Under the pieces are notes generated by a model, which ran no database searches, was not told where the DNA came from, and saw only the letters and a list, made by a program, of their open reading frames with translations. Positions 63,519 to 64,000 of a DNA stretch of 64,000 bases are shown here, one piece after another. Location: contig NZ_BBNN01000024.1 of the NCBI RefSeq assembly GCF_000829695.1, forward strand, positions 152,371 to 216,370, written 5' to 3'. Position numbers and translations under genes: made by a program. The stretch is from Streptomyces sp. NBRC 110035. GTDB taxonomy: Bacteria > Actinomycetota > Actinomycetes > Streptomycetales > Streptomycetaceae. Each line of letters starts with the position of its first letter. Position 1 is the stretch's first letter.

Positions 63519-64000
63519 GTGAGTGTGCTGCACGACGATGCCCGGTGGGACGCGTTCGACTTCACGTCACACTTCCGGGAGGACTTCTACGCGTGCCTGA
63601 CCCGGCGCGGTGACACCCTGTTCGAGCTCACGGACGCGATGCTGTGCGAGAACGGGCCGGTGACCTCGCCGGTCGATCTGACGCTGGTGGCCGAGCACAG
63701 GCGGGGGCACGGCGCGTTGTACGACGCGCTGAACTGCGGCCGGATCGAGGAGAGCCGGCTACGTCGGGCGCTGGCGGTGCTGCCGCAGCCCAAGGCCGCC
63801 GACAACCGCCTGGTCCTGGCTGTCGATGTGAGCAACTGGCTGCGCTCGGATGCCCCGACCAGCGCGGACCGTCTGTTCTGTCATGTCTACGGCCGGAACG
63901 GACGCGCTTCGGATCAGTTCGTGCCGGGCTGGCCGTACTCCTTCGTCGCCGCGCTGGAGACCGGGCGCACCTCGTGGTGCCAGCTGCTGGACGCCGTACG
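63519..64000 (+). CDS. IS701-family transposase, N-terminal part (runs off the window)
   Basis: From a GTG after GCAGGG the frame reads SVLHDDARWDAFDFTSHFRE, then VDLTLVAEHRRGHGALYDAL, LRRALAVLPQPKAADNRLVL, AVDVSNWLRSDAPTS and RLFCHVYGRNGRASDQFVPG. This is the N-terminal half of IS701-type DDE transposases; the first Asp is in A-V-D-V-S. It is open to the last base of the window. The 255 bases before it (63263-63518) show no gene. Confidence 0.88.
   Translation, partial: MSVLHDDARWDAFDFTSHFREDFYACLTRRGDTLFELTDAMLCENGPVTSPVDLTLVAEHRRGHGALYDALNCGRIEESRLRRALAVLPQPKAADNRLVLAVDVSNWLRSDAPTSADRLFCHVYGRNGRASDQFVPGWPYSFVAALETGRTSWCQLLDAV

Overview
The window is very GC-rich DNA with the codon usage, gene families and promoter style of a Streptomyces (or close relative) chromosome: SbcCD, ECF41 sigma factor, ROK and GntR regulators, PhoD, WYL and MmyB-like regulators, leaderless TAGGGT promoters, and many decayed insertion sequences. 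No rRNA, tRNA or CRISPR array was seen.

Region 1 (1-16338) is ordinary chromosome. It holds a two-component pair (kinase tail plus NarL-type regulator), a ROK regulator, a GntR/UTRA regulator with a likely operator, an ECF41 sigma factor beside an alpha/beta hydrolase, a Tat-exported PhoD phosphatase with a PHO-box-like site, an ACT-GNAT fusion, a cystathionine gamma-synthase/lyase divergent from an Lrp regulator, a DUF885 peptidase-like protein, a decayed SDR gene carrying a small Streptomyces repeat, and sbcC-sbcD.

Region 2 (about 16340-31240) is an island. Its left edge is made of integrase, permease and IS30 remnants, and its right edge of an IS21 IstB remnant and a 55-nt palindrome. Inside is a compact biosynthetic cluster: a DMATS-type aromatic prenyltransferase, a broken SAM methyltransferase, a two-module NRPS (A-MT-PCP-C-A-PCP-reductase), an MbtH protein and a P450, followed by an aldo/keto reductase. 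This set matches the indolactam/lyngbyatoxin/teleocidin pathway: NRPS makes N-methyl-valyl-tryptophanol, P450 closes the nine-membered ring, prenyltransferase decorates the indole, and TleD-type methyltransferase would methylate and cyclise the prenyl chain. Here the methyltransferase frame has an in-frame stop and lacks its N-terminus, so the expected end product is a prenylated indolactam rather than a teleocidin B.

Region 3 (31241-49497) is again core chromosome: YigZ, SixA-like phosphatase, a CysS-like protein, a CoA-binding protein, a twice-frameshifted pobA-like pseudogene, an ArsR/CDF metal pair, YbaK, two hexapeptide-repeat proteins, a phosphoketolase/USP/cNMP-binding group with dormancy-type (DosR-like) boxes, a hotdog protein, an anchored Pro/Gln-rich protein, an MFS exporter, a spermidine-synthase-like protein, a TVP38 protein and UppP.

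Region 4 (49498-64000) is an accessory zone full of IS fragments (IS110, IS3, IS630, IS5, ISL3, IS701) with one apparently intact 1763-bp IS5-type element carrying a passenger gene. Between these lie a small secreted protein, a Uma2 nuclease, a Phd-like antitoxin with a probable toxin, an ECF sigma factor with a CU044_5270 partner between two ISL3 tails, an MmyB-type regulator/SDR pair and a VOC/WYL pair.
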